NCBI GenBank assembly: GCA_900541415.1
Contig: UQJP01000005.1
Span: 62,001 to 126,000 of the forward strand
Source: an uncultured Odoribacter sp.
GTDB taxonomy: Bacteria; Bacteroidota; Bacteroidia; Bacteroidales; Marinifilaceae
Direction of reading: 5' to 3'
Length of the DNA: 64,000 bases
Below are positions 43,669 to 53,041 of this stretch, in pieces. The number at the start of each line of letters is the position of its first letter. Within the stretch, counting starts at the first letter, position 1. Below the pieces are notes generated by a model. It was not told where the DNA came from and did not search any database. It saw nothing but the letters and a program-made list of their open reading frames with translations. The position numbers and the translations under genes were made by a program.

Positions 43669-45132
43669 TTACTTTTTCGTCACAGAGCCGTTCACAATGG
43701 TCAGTTCTTTACCACTCGGATCGGTTACGGTGAGATGAGGATATTTTTCCTTGTTGGTAAATTCCTCTACCAACTGCAATTTCATTGCAGCGTGATAGCT
43801 ATCGTTGATCTGGATGGTCTTCAACCGAATTAGCCGATTGACCGCTTTTATAAATTCTTCTAATTTGGGAGGTCCCTGTGCCGCGCCGATCGTACCGCCG
43901 GTAGGCTGTCCCGTCCCCCCGATCAGCAGGGTTTCTATGGTCGGGAACAATTCCAGTTCATCCAATAGTAACGGTTTCTTGCGGACTTCGAATTTCAGCG
44001 AACATTGCTCGACAAAGGTGGCGTAGGAATAAGCTTTACTTGCCGAATATCCCAATCCGCTAATATCTCCGAATGCTTCTCCGAGTTTAGAGTTGTTATC
44101 CGGTCCGTTTTTCGGCCGGAATACATAGGTGTCGTTCGGATTTTTGGTGGTTATCGTCTGCGCTTTCGGCCCTAACCATTCATCTTCACCCGTTCTCTTG
44201 ATATATACCGACAGGGCTACGGTTCCTCCGGGCAGAAGGGTCAGGTATCCTTCGCACTTGGCGGCTTCGAAGGTGAATGTATATTCACTGCCGCCATATC
44301 CGGTGAATGACACACGGATGGAATCGATGTCGGGCTCTGGAGTTTCCCATTGTATTTCAGTGGAATAAGCGTAAACTGTCGTTGTTATTTCGTGTCCCAG
44401 TCCATCCAATTCCCCGGCATGATCCAAAATCTGGATTTTAGGCATTTCAGGAGCTTTTTTATCGGTGGTAAATGGGTATTCTACGGTGTCGGTGTGAATA
44501 CCGGCGATATTCTCCGAATAATAACGCAGTATGTAGGGCGTATTGTATTCCAGATCGGTAAACTCGGCGTTTACCGATTCCTCTTTGGTACGTGACAGGG
44601 AAGAATTTAAAGTCCCGTCGGCATCATACAGGTTAAAAGTTGTTTTAGCAAAAGAACGGCTGTTGTTGGCTGCCCATTTCAGGTAAATCCCATTTTCAAT
44701 GACGCTGGTCACCATGCCCTGCACCACTTCCACGGGTTCTGTCCTCCAATCCAAAACATGCAGTTGTATACTGTCGGTCACAGTTTTGCCGTCGATGCTA
44801 CAAGAAGTGACTTTAAAATTGTAATCTTTCATCTCCAGCTCCAGCCACAATGAATCTTCGAAATGGGTCAGCTTCTTATATTCTACCTCATTCCCGGTAT
44901 TTATCCAGCTAACGTCGATCATGGTCAGTTGACTTGCTTGTTCCGGCAAATCCCAACGTAACAGGGCATATCCATACCCGCTTTCTCCGGTCAGATTCGA
45001 AATAGGGCTAAAGTCCTGTCCTTCGGAGTATAGCCATCCGTTTTTTCCCTCCTTATCGCATCCGCTTAGTAATATGCCTATCATCCATGCGATAACAAGT
45101 ATTGATTTTTGAAATATTCTTTTCATAGCCAT
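43669..45132 (-). CDS. surface lipoprotein with Fn3-like domains (DUF4998-like)
   Basis: 487 residues; signal and lipobox ILLSGCDKEG. The next 200 or so residues form two fibronectin-type-III-like beta domains (SGYGYALLRWDLPEQASQLT and GIYLKWAANNSRSF, FTDLEYNTPYILRYYSENIAG), and a third follows near residue 220. The C-terminal part is different and unassigned. Order and layout resemble DUF4998-type proteins encoded with SusCD and M60 genes, which are thought to bind glycans. It lies 6 bp after the SusD stop and 16 bp before the M60 gene. Confidence 0.7.
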   Translation of the reverse strand: MAMKRIFQKSILVIAWMIGILLSGCDKEGKNGWLYSEGQDFSPISNLTGESGYGYALLRWDLPEQASQLTMIDVSWINTGNEVEYKKLTHFEDSLWLELEMKDYNFKVTSCSIDGKTVTDSIQLHVLDWRTEPVEVVQGMVTSVIENGIYLKWAANNSRSFAKTTFNLYDADGTLNSSLSRTKEESVNAEFTDLEYNTPYILRYYSENIAGIHTDTVEYPFTTDKKAPEMPKIQILDHAGELDGLGHEITTTVYAYSTEIQWETPEPDIDSIRVSFTGYGGSEYTFTFEAAKCEGYLTLLPGGTVALSVYIKRTGEDEWLGPKAQTITTKNPNDTYVFRPKNGPDNNSKLGEAFGDISGLGYSASKAYSYATFVEQCSLKFEVRKKPLLLDELELFPTIETLLIGGTGQPTGGTIGAAQGPPKLEEFIKAVNRLIRLKTIQINDSYHAAMKLQLVEEFTNKEKYPHLTVTDPSGKELTIVNGSVTKK

Positions 45133-45138
45133 ACTTAA

Positions 45139-46722
45139 TTATTTAATAAACCAATTGTTCTCATTTTTCAGAATTGCTTGGTAGCGTTCTGCCTCGCCTT
45201 CTTCAAACTTTCCGGCCACGCGGTCGGCCACAAATTCTGTGTCCCCCATATTTCTTCCCATGCGGATAAGGGTAAACCAGCGTTGTCCTTCGTAAGCCAG
45301 TTCCCGGGCCACCTCATCGGCTATCTGACCCGACATTGCTTTCAGGGAATCGGCTCCTGTTACACATTGGTCGAATATTTCCGAAGGATCCAGGCTTTCC
45401 AGACTGACACGGCTACGTACTCCTTTGCAGCCGGACGAAAACGTGGTATACAAATCGGTAAAAGGTTCCTGCCAGCTTCCGTTTTTATAATAATCGGTGG
45501 CAATACCTTCATTCAGGACAGCCAGGGCTGCGTCGTAGTTGCCTGAGAAAGCCAGTGCTTCAGCCAGCATCAGGCTGACGCCTCCGCCCCGGTAAATATG
45601 TACGTAAGCGTCACTGAAAAATTCACTGGTGGAAACTTTCAGACTGTATTTGGTGACCAGATAATCGGATCCGCTTTGCATATAAGTTGTTCCGCTTCCC
45701 CGATGGGAATCCCCCAGCCGATAGTTAGACGATGCGTTCATCCGCTCGTTCTCGAAATAATCCACCGCTTTTTGGGTGGGTGCGAAATAATACACATTCG
45801 GTGCTTCATTCGAGAAATAGTATTTCAACTGCTGTTCCTGACGATAATAAGCGTTGAAGGTAATTGTGGTGATCAGTTCATACTGGCTGGTTGAATTGGC
45901 TTCCACGGTGAAGATTTCCGACCAGGAAGAGTTGCCGTAACGTGACAGGTTTCTATACACATCCTGATCCGGGGAAAGTGCTTTCAGGAAATAATTCACC
46001 GCCTCCTGATACTGCCCTGCCCATAAGGCTAATTCTCCATATAAAGCGTTTGCCGACATGTTCCGGCAAAGCAGGGTTGAATTGGTATTTCCCAGTACGG
46101 CAGTCCAGTCTAAATTCTGGAAAGCATCGATACCGTCTTCTCCTCCCTGCATGTAGGTTTGCAGGAAAACGGGTAATTCTTCCAGAGTCAGAGGATACAT
46201 GCTTTCTTCATTGTCTGATCCTACTGCCGTGGTATAAAATTTTGCTTCTCCGAACAATTTGCCTGCCGTCATCAGGCACCATGTCTTTAGGCAAATGGCC
46301 TGGGAAATCATCCCTTTGTAGACATTCGCGGGAATATCTCCCGGCACTTCCTGATTGTATTTTCTGACCCGGGTCAGAAAATCATTGCAGTTGATTACCA
46401 CGTCATAGTACTCCTTCGCATGGCTGACTTCGGAATCCGGATTGGCTTCGTAACGGAATATCCGCCAATAATCTTCGGTAGCGTTCTGGGTGGGTTTTAA
46501 TAAATCCCCTTTCAGTTCGGAAAGAATGATTGTTTTTTCGGCCGTTTTGGCAAAAGAAGCGTACAATCCCATAAAAGCCCCGTAAATTTCGCCAATAGAA
46601 GAATAGTGATCTTCTGCTTTCAGCTTCATGTCGGAATCTGTTTTGAGTAATTTTTCACAGGATAATATGGATAAGGCCATGATGACCAGAGCCAGTTTTT
46701 CAAAAAATATTCTTATTTTCAT
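45139..46722 (-). CDS. SusD/RagB family glycan-binding lipoprotein (distal pair)
   Basis: 527 residues from ATG 46722; a further in-frame TTG at 46752 would run into the SusC stop region and was not used. Signal and lipobox are MALSILSCEK. The TPR-like helices of SusD follow (EIYGAFMGLYASFAKT, YYDVVINCNDFLTRV, MISQAICLKTWCLMTAGKLF), and the C-terminal AYEGQRWFTLIRMGR is characteristic. It should cap the partner SusC at the outer membrane and bind the glycan. It starts 19 bp after the SusC stop. Confidence 0.93.
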   Translation of the reverse strand: MKIRIFFEKLALVIMALSILSCEKLLKTDSDMKLKAEDHYSSIGEIYGAFMGLYASFAKTAEKTIILSELKGDLLKPTQNATEDYWRIFRYEANPDSEVSHAKEYYDVVINCNDFLTRVRKYNQEVPGDIPANVYKGMISQAICLKTWCLMTAGKLFGEAKFYTTAVGSDNEESMYPLTLEELPVFLQTYMQGGEDGIDAFQNLDWTAVLGNTNSTLLCRNMSANALYGELALWAGQYQEAVNYFLKALSPDQDVYRNLSRYGNSSWSEIFTVEANSTSQYELITTITFNAYYRQEQQLKYYFSNEAPNVYYFAPTQKAVDYFENERMNASSNYRLGDSHRGSGTTYMQSGSDYLVTKYSLKVSTSEFFSDAYVHIYRGGGVSLMLAEALAFSGNYDAALAVLNEGIATDYYKNGSWQEPFTDLYTTFSSGCKGVRSRVSLESLDPSEIFDQCVTGADSLKAMSGQIADEVARELAYEGQRWFTLIRMGRNMGDTEFVADRVAGKFEEGEAERYQAILKNENNWFIK

Positions 46723-46741
46723 TTTTCTTCTGTTTTCAATG

Positions 46742-49700
46742 TTAGAAACCAAGCCGGATACCTAATTTAATGGTGGTGGCACCCGGAACTTTTCCGTAAT
46801 CTACACCTAACATGTGATGATCGTATGAATAGGCAAATTCCGGATCATAACCCAGATATTTAGTCCAGGTAATCAGGTTGTCGGCCGATATATACGCCTG
46901 CATTTTCTGGAAAATCCAAAACTTATCCGGATATTCATAATTCAACGTCAGGTTCTTTAATTTCAGGTAAGATCCGTCTTCAATCCAGCGGGACGAAAAG
47001 GTGCTATTGTCCATCGGATCGCCATATACGGCGCGGGGAATGTCCGTTTGTTGCCCTTCGTATCTCCACGCTGACAATACGGCTTGCGTCTGGCCGAAAT
47101 AGTCTTTCATGCTTTCGCCCTGGCGGCGGACGGCATTATAAATTTTATTACCGTAAGAATAGGTGAAGTGTGCGTTCAGCATAAAGTTTTTATAGCGGAA
47201 CGAGGTATAAAATCCCCCGTAGAAATCAGGGGTGGCATCCCCTAAAATCACCCGGTCTTCCTGATTGATCACACCATCTTTATTCTGGTCTGTGAAATGC
47301 ATATCTCCCGCCGCATAATTCAGGCCTTTGTAGTTCTTTAAACCGGCGTTTTTAGCCTCTGCCGTTGTGGAAAACACTCCTTCTGCCTGTAATCCGTAGA
47401 AGGCATAGGGGCTTTCTCCGACACGGGTAACGATTTGTCCGCCGTCCGTTAACGTGATCACCGATTCGTTCGATCCTCCCAATGATTTTATTTCTGCTTT
47501 ATTCCGGGATAGGGTTGCTCCCAGCGCCCATTCGAATTTTCCTCTTCGCAAAGCAATGGCATTGACGCTGAATTCTATCCCCTGGTTCACCATGCGTCCT
47601 GAATTGACATAACGGAACTTAGAGCCGAAATTATCGTCCAAATATTGCCGGACTACCATGTCTTTCGTCTCGTCCCGGAACCAGTCCACCGAAATAGCGA
47701 ATTTCCGGCCCCTTGTGGCGAAATCCAGTCCCAGATTCACACCGTCAACATATTCCTGGGATAATTTATTGTTTGGAATGTTCCCGCGGACAATGCCTCC
47801 CATCGTCTCAAAATTCACACCTTCGTAGTAGTATTCTCCCAGCATGGGGGGCATCATTGCATTTCCTTTGCGTGAAAACTCTGCCCGTAAAGTCAAATCG
47901 CTCACAAAATCAAAATCTCTCAGGAAAGGTGCACCTTTCATCCTCCATGCCAGATTGGCCGACGGATAAAAACTGAATAAGGCGCTGTTTTCTCCCGTGA
48001 CAGAACTTGCATCCGCCGATACGCTCACTCCGGCATATAATTGCTTGCGGAAAGCATAAGTCGCATTTAAATAGTAATTGCCGAAAGTCCATAAGTTATC
48101 GTAACCACTCAGGTTTTTACCCGAAGCGTCTTTCACGCTGCTGATGCTTTGGTTGTAATCGGTGGCAGTGTTCAGCCCTTTGGCAAATTCATAGATACGG
48201 TTTAAACGTAAGAGCTGTGCTCCGGCACTTGCTGTCAATTCATGGTCTTTATGGATAGTTTTTGTGTAATTTAAAGCGATGTTTCCATAATAGGTAAACG
48301 CTTTACTTACTCCGTCCCGGACCGTGTTTTCAGCTCTTCCGCCTTCCAGCGGTAAAATAGATTCTGTTGAAACCCCCGGAATGAAAAACTTGTCCGTGGC
48401 ATAGGAATAATGAATGCCGGCAAGCCCTTTCAGTGAAAACCCGTAACCGATGTTATAGTTTACGCCCAGGTTTACCATTGTTTCGTATTGGTTGTTTTCT
48501 CCGGTAACCTCTCTGGCTAACATGGCGGGATTACTTACCCTGAACAAATCGATCGGTGCCCAAACGGACAGGTCTTGTCCTGCCGTTCCTTTTTTATACG
48601 GGCTTTCGATAGACGGCTTTAAAATGGCTGCCAGCAAGGGGTTTACTTCAGGTATCATTCCCTGTTCATGGATAACGGATTGCAGATAGTTGAAAGACAT
48701 GTTAGTGAACATACTTACTTTACGCGACATTTGCATATCTCCGTTAAAACGTAAAAAGTAGCGGCTTAATTTAGAGCCGTCCATAATGCCTCCTGTGTTC
48801 AGATATCCTCCCATTAAAGCATATTTGGCAACAGCATCACCACCTTTCACTTTCAGCAGATTCTCTGTGGTGAAAGCCGGTTTGAAAATTTCTTTTTGCC
48901 AGTCTGTGTTATTTTGATAGGTGTAATCTTTTGATCCTGTTTTCAAAAACGGGAAAGCCTGCAACAGCTCGTCTCCTTTATATTGGGTCAGTCCCAATTG
49001 GGTAAGGTATTGATTGAATTGATTCCTGTCGAGCAATGACAAAGTGCGCCCTACGAAGCTCACTCCATTGACGGTTTCTATTTCAACCCGGGTATCCATG
49101 TCCAGAGCATGTTCCGTATTTACCAAAATCACACCGTTCGAAGCTGTTGAGCCGTAGGCTGAAGCATCGAATCCCTTTACTACGGTGATGTCCGATAGCT
49201 CTTTAATGGAAACCGTGTTCAGTAGGTTTCTGGAATAACCCGTAAAGGCTGGCGATAATTCCTGGTTCGTCAGTATGGGCATCCCGTCCATGACAATTAA
49301 AGGGGTGTTTTGTCCGGTCAGTGAATGTGTGCCCCGTAAGGAGATAAAATTGCCTTCACCGGGCATCCCGCTTTTTTGTAAAGCCCGGATTCCGGGTAGG
49401 GTTCCCGCCATAAGTTCATCAACGAATACGTGTCCACGGTTTGTCTCGTCCACGCTGACAACAGAAGAAATTCCGGTCTTTTCGTCGCTCCGGTTTTTCT
49501 TTAGCGGTAATACAATTTCTTCCGGATAGCCTTTAACGGTTAAGGGAATCAAATACACGGTAAGAAAAGTGCGCCCGTACAGTAATATCTGTTCCTCGTG
49601 AAAGCCCGGATACTTTACAATGATATGGTGAGGAACTCCGTTCACTGAAAGCATAAATTCTCCTTTGGCATTTGTCAGTTCCGATTTAGTCATATTATCC

Positions 49701-49855
49701 GCAGATATGGAAACTCCCTCTAAAGGAGAATTAGATGCGGAATTGAATACTTTCCCCCGGATTTCTATTTTCTTTTGCTCTTGCGCATAAACCAGATTTA
49801 CGGCAAATAGCAATAATACCAGTATAAAATTTCTCATGTTCATAGCGCAAGTCAT
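46742..49855 (-). CDS. SusC/RagA TonB-dependent outer-membrane transporter (distal pair)
   Basis: About 1037 residues; ATGs at 49855, 49843 and 49837 are all in frame. The one at 49855 overlaps the previous stop (TAATG), while MNMRNFILVLLLFAVN from 49843 makes the better signal peptide. A carboxypeptidase-like domain (IEIRGKVFNSASNSPLEGVS) leads to a plug with GTLPGIRALQKSGMPGEG, TPLIVMDGMPI and ITVVKGFDASAYGSTASNG, then a 22-strand barrel. This pair is more divergent from typical SusC than the proximal one. It imports oligosaccharides or glycopeptides using TonB energy. Confidence 0.94.
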   Translation of the reverse strand: MTCAMNMRNFILVLLLFAVNLVYAQEQKKIEIRGKVFNSASNSPLEGVSISADNMTKSELTNAKGEFMLSVNGVPHHIIVKYPGFHEEQILLYGRTFLTVYLIPLTVKGYPEEIVLPLKKNRSDEKTGISSVVSVDETNRGHVFVDELMAGTLPGIRALQKSGMPGEGNFISLRGTHSLTGQNTPLIVMDGMPILTNQELSPAFTGYSRNLLNTVSIKELSDITVVKGFDASAYGSTASNGVILVNTEHALDMDTRVEIETVNGVSFVGRTLSLLDRNQFNQYLTQLGLTQYKGDELLQAFPFLKTGSKDYTYQNNTDWQKEIFKPAFTTENLLKVKGGDAVAKYALMGGYLNTGGIMDGSKLSRYFLRFNGDMQMSRKVSMFTNMSFNYLQSVIHEQGMIPEVNPLLAAILKPSIESPYKKGTAGQDLSVWAPIDLFRVSNPAMLAREVTGENNQYETMVNLGVNYNIGYGFSLKGLAGIHYSYATDKFFIPGVSTESILPLEGGRAENTVRDGVSKAFTYYGNIALNYTKTIHKDHELTASAGAQLLRLNRIYEFAKGLNTATDYNQSISSVKDASGKNLSGYDNLWTFGNYYLNATYAFRKQLYAGVSVSADASSVTGENSALFSFYPSANLAWRMKGAPFLRDFDFVSDLTLRAEFSRKGNAMMPPMLGEYYYEGVNFETMGGIVRGNIPNNKLSQEYVDGVNLGLDFATRGRKFAISVDWFRDETKDMVVRQYLDDNFGSKFRYVNSGRMVNQGIEFSVNAIALRRGKFEWALGATLSRNKAEIKSLGGSNESVITLTDGGQIVTRVGESPYAFYGLQAEGVFSTTAEAKNAGLKNYKGLNYAAGDMHFTDQNKDGVINQEDRVILGDATPDFYGGFYTSFRYKNFMLNAHFTYSYGNKIYNAVRRQGESMKDYFGQTQAVLSAWRYEGQQTDIPRAVYGDPMDNSTFSSRWIEDGSYLKLKNLTLNYEYPDKFWIFQKMQAYISADNLITWTKYLGYDPEFAYSYDHHMLGVDYGKVPGATTIKLGIRLGF

Positions 49856-51393
49856 TAATAAATATTAGCAGTTGGTTGAAAGAATATGGAATAAACCGAT
49901 AGCGCCTGTGTCCCTCCGGTTCCGCCCACAGCGCGCATCGAAATCTGGGTCGGCGTTTCTGCATAGACACTGCCGATGGTAACCCGTTTGTTTATCGTGA
50001 TCGACGTTCCGGCTGTGACATCTTTATAATCTTTCATATTTACCCGCGTCACATATTCGTCATTGATGTAAATATCAAAATCTGTCGTCAGGTCGTCGCT
50101 CTTTTTAAATACAAATTCAAATTTATATTCTCCCGGAATCTGTGTGATTTGCCGGAAAGTTCCTGAAAGGGTTGTTTTGCCTAACGTCCAGCTCAATTCG
50201 GTGTTGAAGGGAGCGGTGTTGCTGGCATCGATCGGAGGGACCGTAACCTTATAGCCATTCTCGCGGCTGGATTCCACAACCGGCGTATCGGTAACCGGAT
50301 CATCGGGATTGTCTCCCGTTATCTGGATCACGATTGATTCGGCTTTTTTGGAATAAATGTCGTTCATCAGATAGGTTTGGCCTGAGCCGTCCGACGGGAA
50401 AATCATAGAGCGGGGTATGTATAAGTCTGTCACTTGCCATACCAGCCCATTCGAGAATTCCATCATATTTCCCGTTTGCTGGTAGCGGGGATACCAAACC
50501 GTGTTATACATCGAATAAATTTTATCTATTGCCGTGAAATCGGAATAACAGCCCGAATAAGGAATAGAACGGGTCAGCCAATTATTGAGCGTCAGGGAAT
50601 CCTCGGCCGTCGGTGCTTCTCCGGTATAATCCCGGAGCGCCTTATAATAACTCCCGATCTCATCCTGCAACACCCAGTCCGGGGTTAGCAATAAAGTAAA
50701 AAGTTGATTTTCACGATCCAGTTTCGTTTGATTATAAAACCGATTGACATACAGGAAAACCGAGTCGTAAAGCGGACGGCCGATGGCATCGACTTCCCCC
50801 GTGGGGGTGCTGTTTTTTTCGTCGAACACGGTGTCTTGTTTCGCTTCTATCAACTCCTGTAAAATCGTATATTCAGTGGACGATTGTAAATAATCTTTCA
50901 GATTGGGCTGCAATTCCAGCCATCCTCCGATTTCCTGTACCACTCCGTTTTTGCAAATCATGTCCGTTTTCACCAATCGGCAGTTGTTTATCCGGAAACT
51001 GATGTTGTCATCGGAATATATGCCTAATTTCTTTCCTGAAAAAGAAGTTATCCGGGTTTGATTTTCCATGTTCACCGTGGTATAGGGCAATATAGAGATA
51101 TGGTTCTTAACGGTTAATATCCGTAATGAATCCGACAGGCCGGATAAATCGGGCACCTGATCGTTTGAAGGAACCCAAACGGTCAGTTCTGTATTACCGG
51201 AAAAAATTGTGTCGGCTCCGGTTTCCCGAAGTAAGGCCGTGAATTTGGAATATTCCGGGCATCCTTCTAAATATTCTAATATGGTTTGATTGGTCACTGT
51301 GGCTTGTCCCACCTCATAATGGTCGTTCCATTTGGGGGTGCAGGCTACCAGTGAAAATAACATAAACCATGTAGCTAACTTGTTTTGTATCAT
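49855..51393 (-). CDS. FAS1 (fasciclin)-domain lipoprotein, third of three
   Basis: 512 residues with lipobox FSLVACTPKW. A FAS1 domain spans about 35-160 (ILEYLEGCPEYSKFTALLRE, TVWVPSNDQVPD, VKNHISILPYTT, NGVVQEIGGWLEL); a second degenerate one covers about 165-330. The last 150 residues are beta-rich and may bind carbohydrate. FAS1 domains mediate adhesion and are frequently encoded with SusCD in Bacteroidetes. It starts 7 bp after the previous FAS1 stop and overlaps the next SusC start. Confidence 0.88.
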   Translation of the reverse strand: MIQNKLATWFMLFSLVACTPKWNDHYEVGQATVTNQTILEYLEGCPEYSKFTALLRETGADTIFSGNTELTVWVPSNDQVPDLSGLSDSLRILTVKNHISILPYTTVNMENQTRITSFSGKKLGIYSDDNISFRINNCRLVKTDMICKNGVVQEIGGWLELQPNLKDYLQSSTEYTILQELIEAKQDTVFDEKNSTPTGEVDAIGRPLYDSVFLYVNRFYNQTKLDRENQLFTLLLTPDWVLQDEIGSYYKALRDYTGEAPTAEDSLTLNNWLTRSIPYSGCYSDFTAIDKIYSMYNTVWYPRYQQTGNMMEFSNGLVWQVTDLYIPRSMIFPSDGSGQTYLMNDIYSKKAESIVIQITGDNPDDPVTDTPVVESSRENGYKVTVPPIDASNTAPFNTELSWTLGKTTLSGTFRQITQIPGEYKFEFVFKKSDDLTTDFDIYINDEYVTRVNMKDYKDVTAGTSITINKRVTIGSVYAETPTQISMRAVGGTGGTQALSVYSIFFQPTANIY

Positions 51394-51400
51394 GATTATA

Positions 51401-53029
51401 TCAAATTATCGGTTCTAAAATAAACATATCCAGCAGCATTTCGCCCTGACGGGATCCGACGGACACACGGATGGTGTGGGATTTTGTTTCCGTGAAAGTC
51501 ACCATTCCTAATTTGGTGATCCAGAAATTGTCGTATCCCGGAGTGTAAGCTGTAAATTCACCTCCAATGGTATTTCCGTCTATCGATACCCTGTATTTAC
51601 CTCCTGTGTTTTTCGTTGTCTTGTAGAATGGCCATACGCTATAAGTGCCTTTGGGAATGGGAGGGGTGATAAATTCTACAAATCCCACCGGGCCCGGGGA
51701 AATATAAAGGCAGTCTCCGTTCAGGAATCCGTTTCCTTTAAAGTTGTAAGATCCTTCGGTGAACACGATGTAAGCCACAGCATCCCCTTTGGTCACGGGC
51801 GTAGATTCCCACTTTAGGTATGGGGCGTAATCGTCGGCAGCCATCAGGGTTTGGGTTTTACCCAGACCTTCTTGTCGGTAAGTGGATATTTTTTCAAAAT
51901 TCACATAGTCGGTCAATTCAACTAAAGTAATCATGGAAGAAGGCTCTGCCATTTTCAGCACACCGTCTAATTCATGCAATACCCCATTTTTCAAAGGTAT
52001 GTTATAAGACGTTTCATTCAGGAATTTCACACCTCCATCCGTAGCGTCCTCGTTGAAAAGAATATCGATAATCCCGTCGTCTTTAGCCAGTATTAATTTA
52101 TTGGCGGCCATCGTTTCCAGTGCCACTCCTTTGTTGTCCACCAATTGATGGGTGGTCGAACTGGAGCCGTCCCCCGCTTTGGTTACAGACCCGTATTCCA
52201 GACGCTGGATGATGTCTTTCCCGTACATTTCGCGGTTGAGCAGGTGATAACGCACATATTGTTCCACCTCTTCATCGCTCAGAGGTAATTTTGCCTTCAA
52301 TTCGGCAAAATCGGCATACCCTTTAGCATGATATATTTCATCGGGCACCACAAAGAGCGTCCTTCTGGATTTCATGTTTTTCACACTATTATCCTGTAAT
52401 TGGGAAAATAAGGCTTTTGTTGAATCGGGACATGCATTAATCATCTCGTTCATGATCGAATAACGCTCGGAATGAGCCTGAAGGTAGTCCATAAAAGTGT
52501 TTACCACCGGATCGATGACATGGTCTAATTCATGGATGATGCCATTCACCATCACTTTGTCGTAATTGATGATTTTAGACTTTTGATTCAGGTATACAGC
52601 TCCATCGTCCCCTGAAGTAAACAAACAGGCCAGATAATCGCCGCTGGCTGTGGTATCGGCCAGTTTGCCGTTTCTAAAAGATGACAGATACATCGTTGTA
52701 TTCGGCAGGGTGTGGTATTTCACCAAAGTCTTTGCCGTTTCTTCATCCAGATCTTCAACCCGGTCAATATTGTATTTCTCTTTCAGATAACTTAGCAGAG
52801 TTTCGTTGTTCACGATGAAACACGTCATCGGAGTTGTGCTCAGCCGGAAAGTTTCCCCCATTCCGGCCTGCAATATCAGTTTGTTCCATGCTGTATATTG
52901 AGGCGTTTCTGCCAGGTAATCCAATACGACCAATTCATCGAAAGCCATGAACTTCCGGTCTTTATTATCATCTTCGCACCCGAAGAGTGGTAACATGATT
53001 GCTATGATTATGATTAAATATTTTTTCAT
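51401..53029 (-). CDS. FAS1 (fasciclin)-domain lipoprotein, second of three
   Basis: 542 residues with lipobox MLPLFGCEDD. Two FAS1 domains: about 30-170 (VLDYLAETPQYTAWNKLILQ, YHTLPNTTMY, VNGIIHELDHVIDP) and about 170-360 (FMDYLQAHSERYSIMNEMI, RRTLFVVPDE, NGVLHELDGVLKM). A C-terminal beta-sandwich (about 380-542) with SRQGEMLLDMFILEP resembles carbohydrate-binding modules. Surface-exposed. It starts 12 bp after the proximal SusD stop. It shares only family-level similarity with the other two FAS1 proteins. Confidence 0.9.
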   Translation of the reverse strand: MKKYLIIIIAIMLPLFGCEDDNKDRKFMAFDELVVLDYLAETPQYTAWNKLILQAGMGETFRLSTTPMTCFIVNNETLLSYLKEKYNIDRVEDLDEETAKTLVKYHTLPNTTMYLSSFRNGKLADTTASGDYLACLFTSGDDGAVYLNQKSKIINYDKVMVNGIIHELDHVIDPVVNTFMDYLQAHSERYSIMNEMINACPDSTKALFSQLQDNSVKNMKSRRTLFVVPDEIYHAKGYADFAELKAKLPLSDEEVEQYVRYHLLNREMYGKDIIQRLEYGSVTKAGDGSSSTTHQLVDNKGVALETMAANKLILAKDDGIIDILFNEDATDGGVKFLNETSYNIPLKNGVLHELDGVLKMAEPSSMITLVELTDYVNFEKISTYRQEGLGKTQTLMAADDYAPYLKWESTPVTKGDAVAYIVFTEGSYNFKGNGFLNGDCLYISPGPVGFVEFITPPIPKGTYSVWPFYKTTKNTGGKYRVSIDGNTIGGEFTAYTPGYDNFWITKLGMVTFTETKSHTIRVSVGSRQGEMLLDMFILEPII

Positions 53030-53041
53030 GCCAGTTTGCTT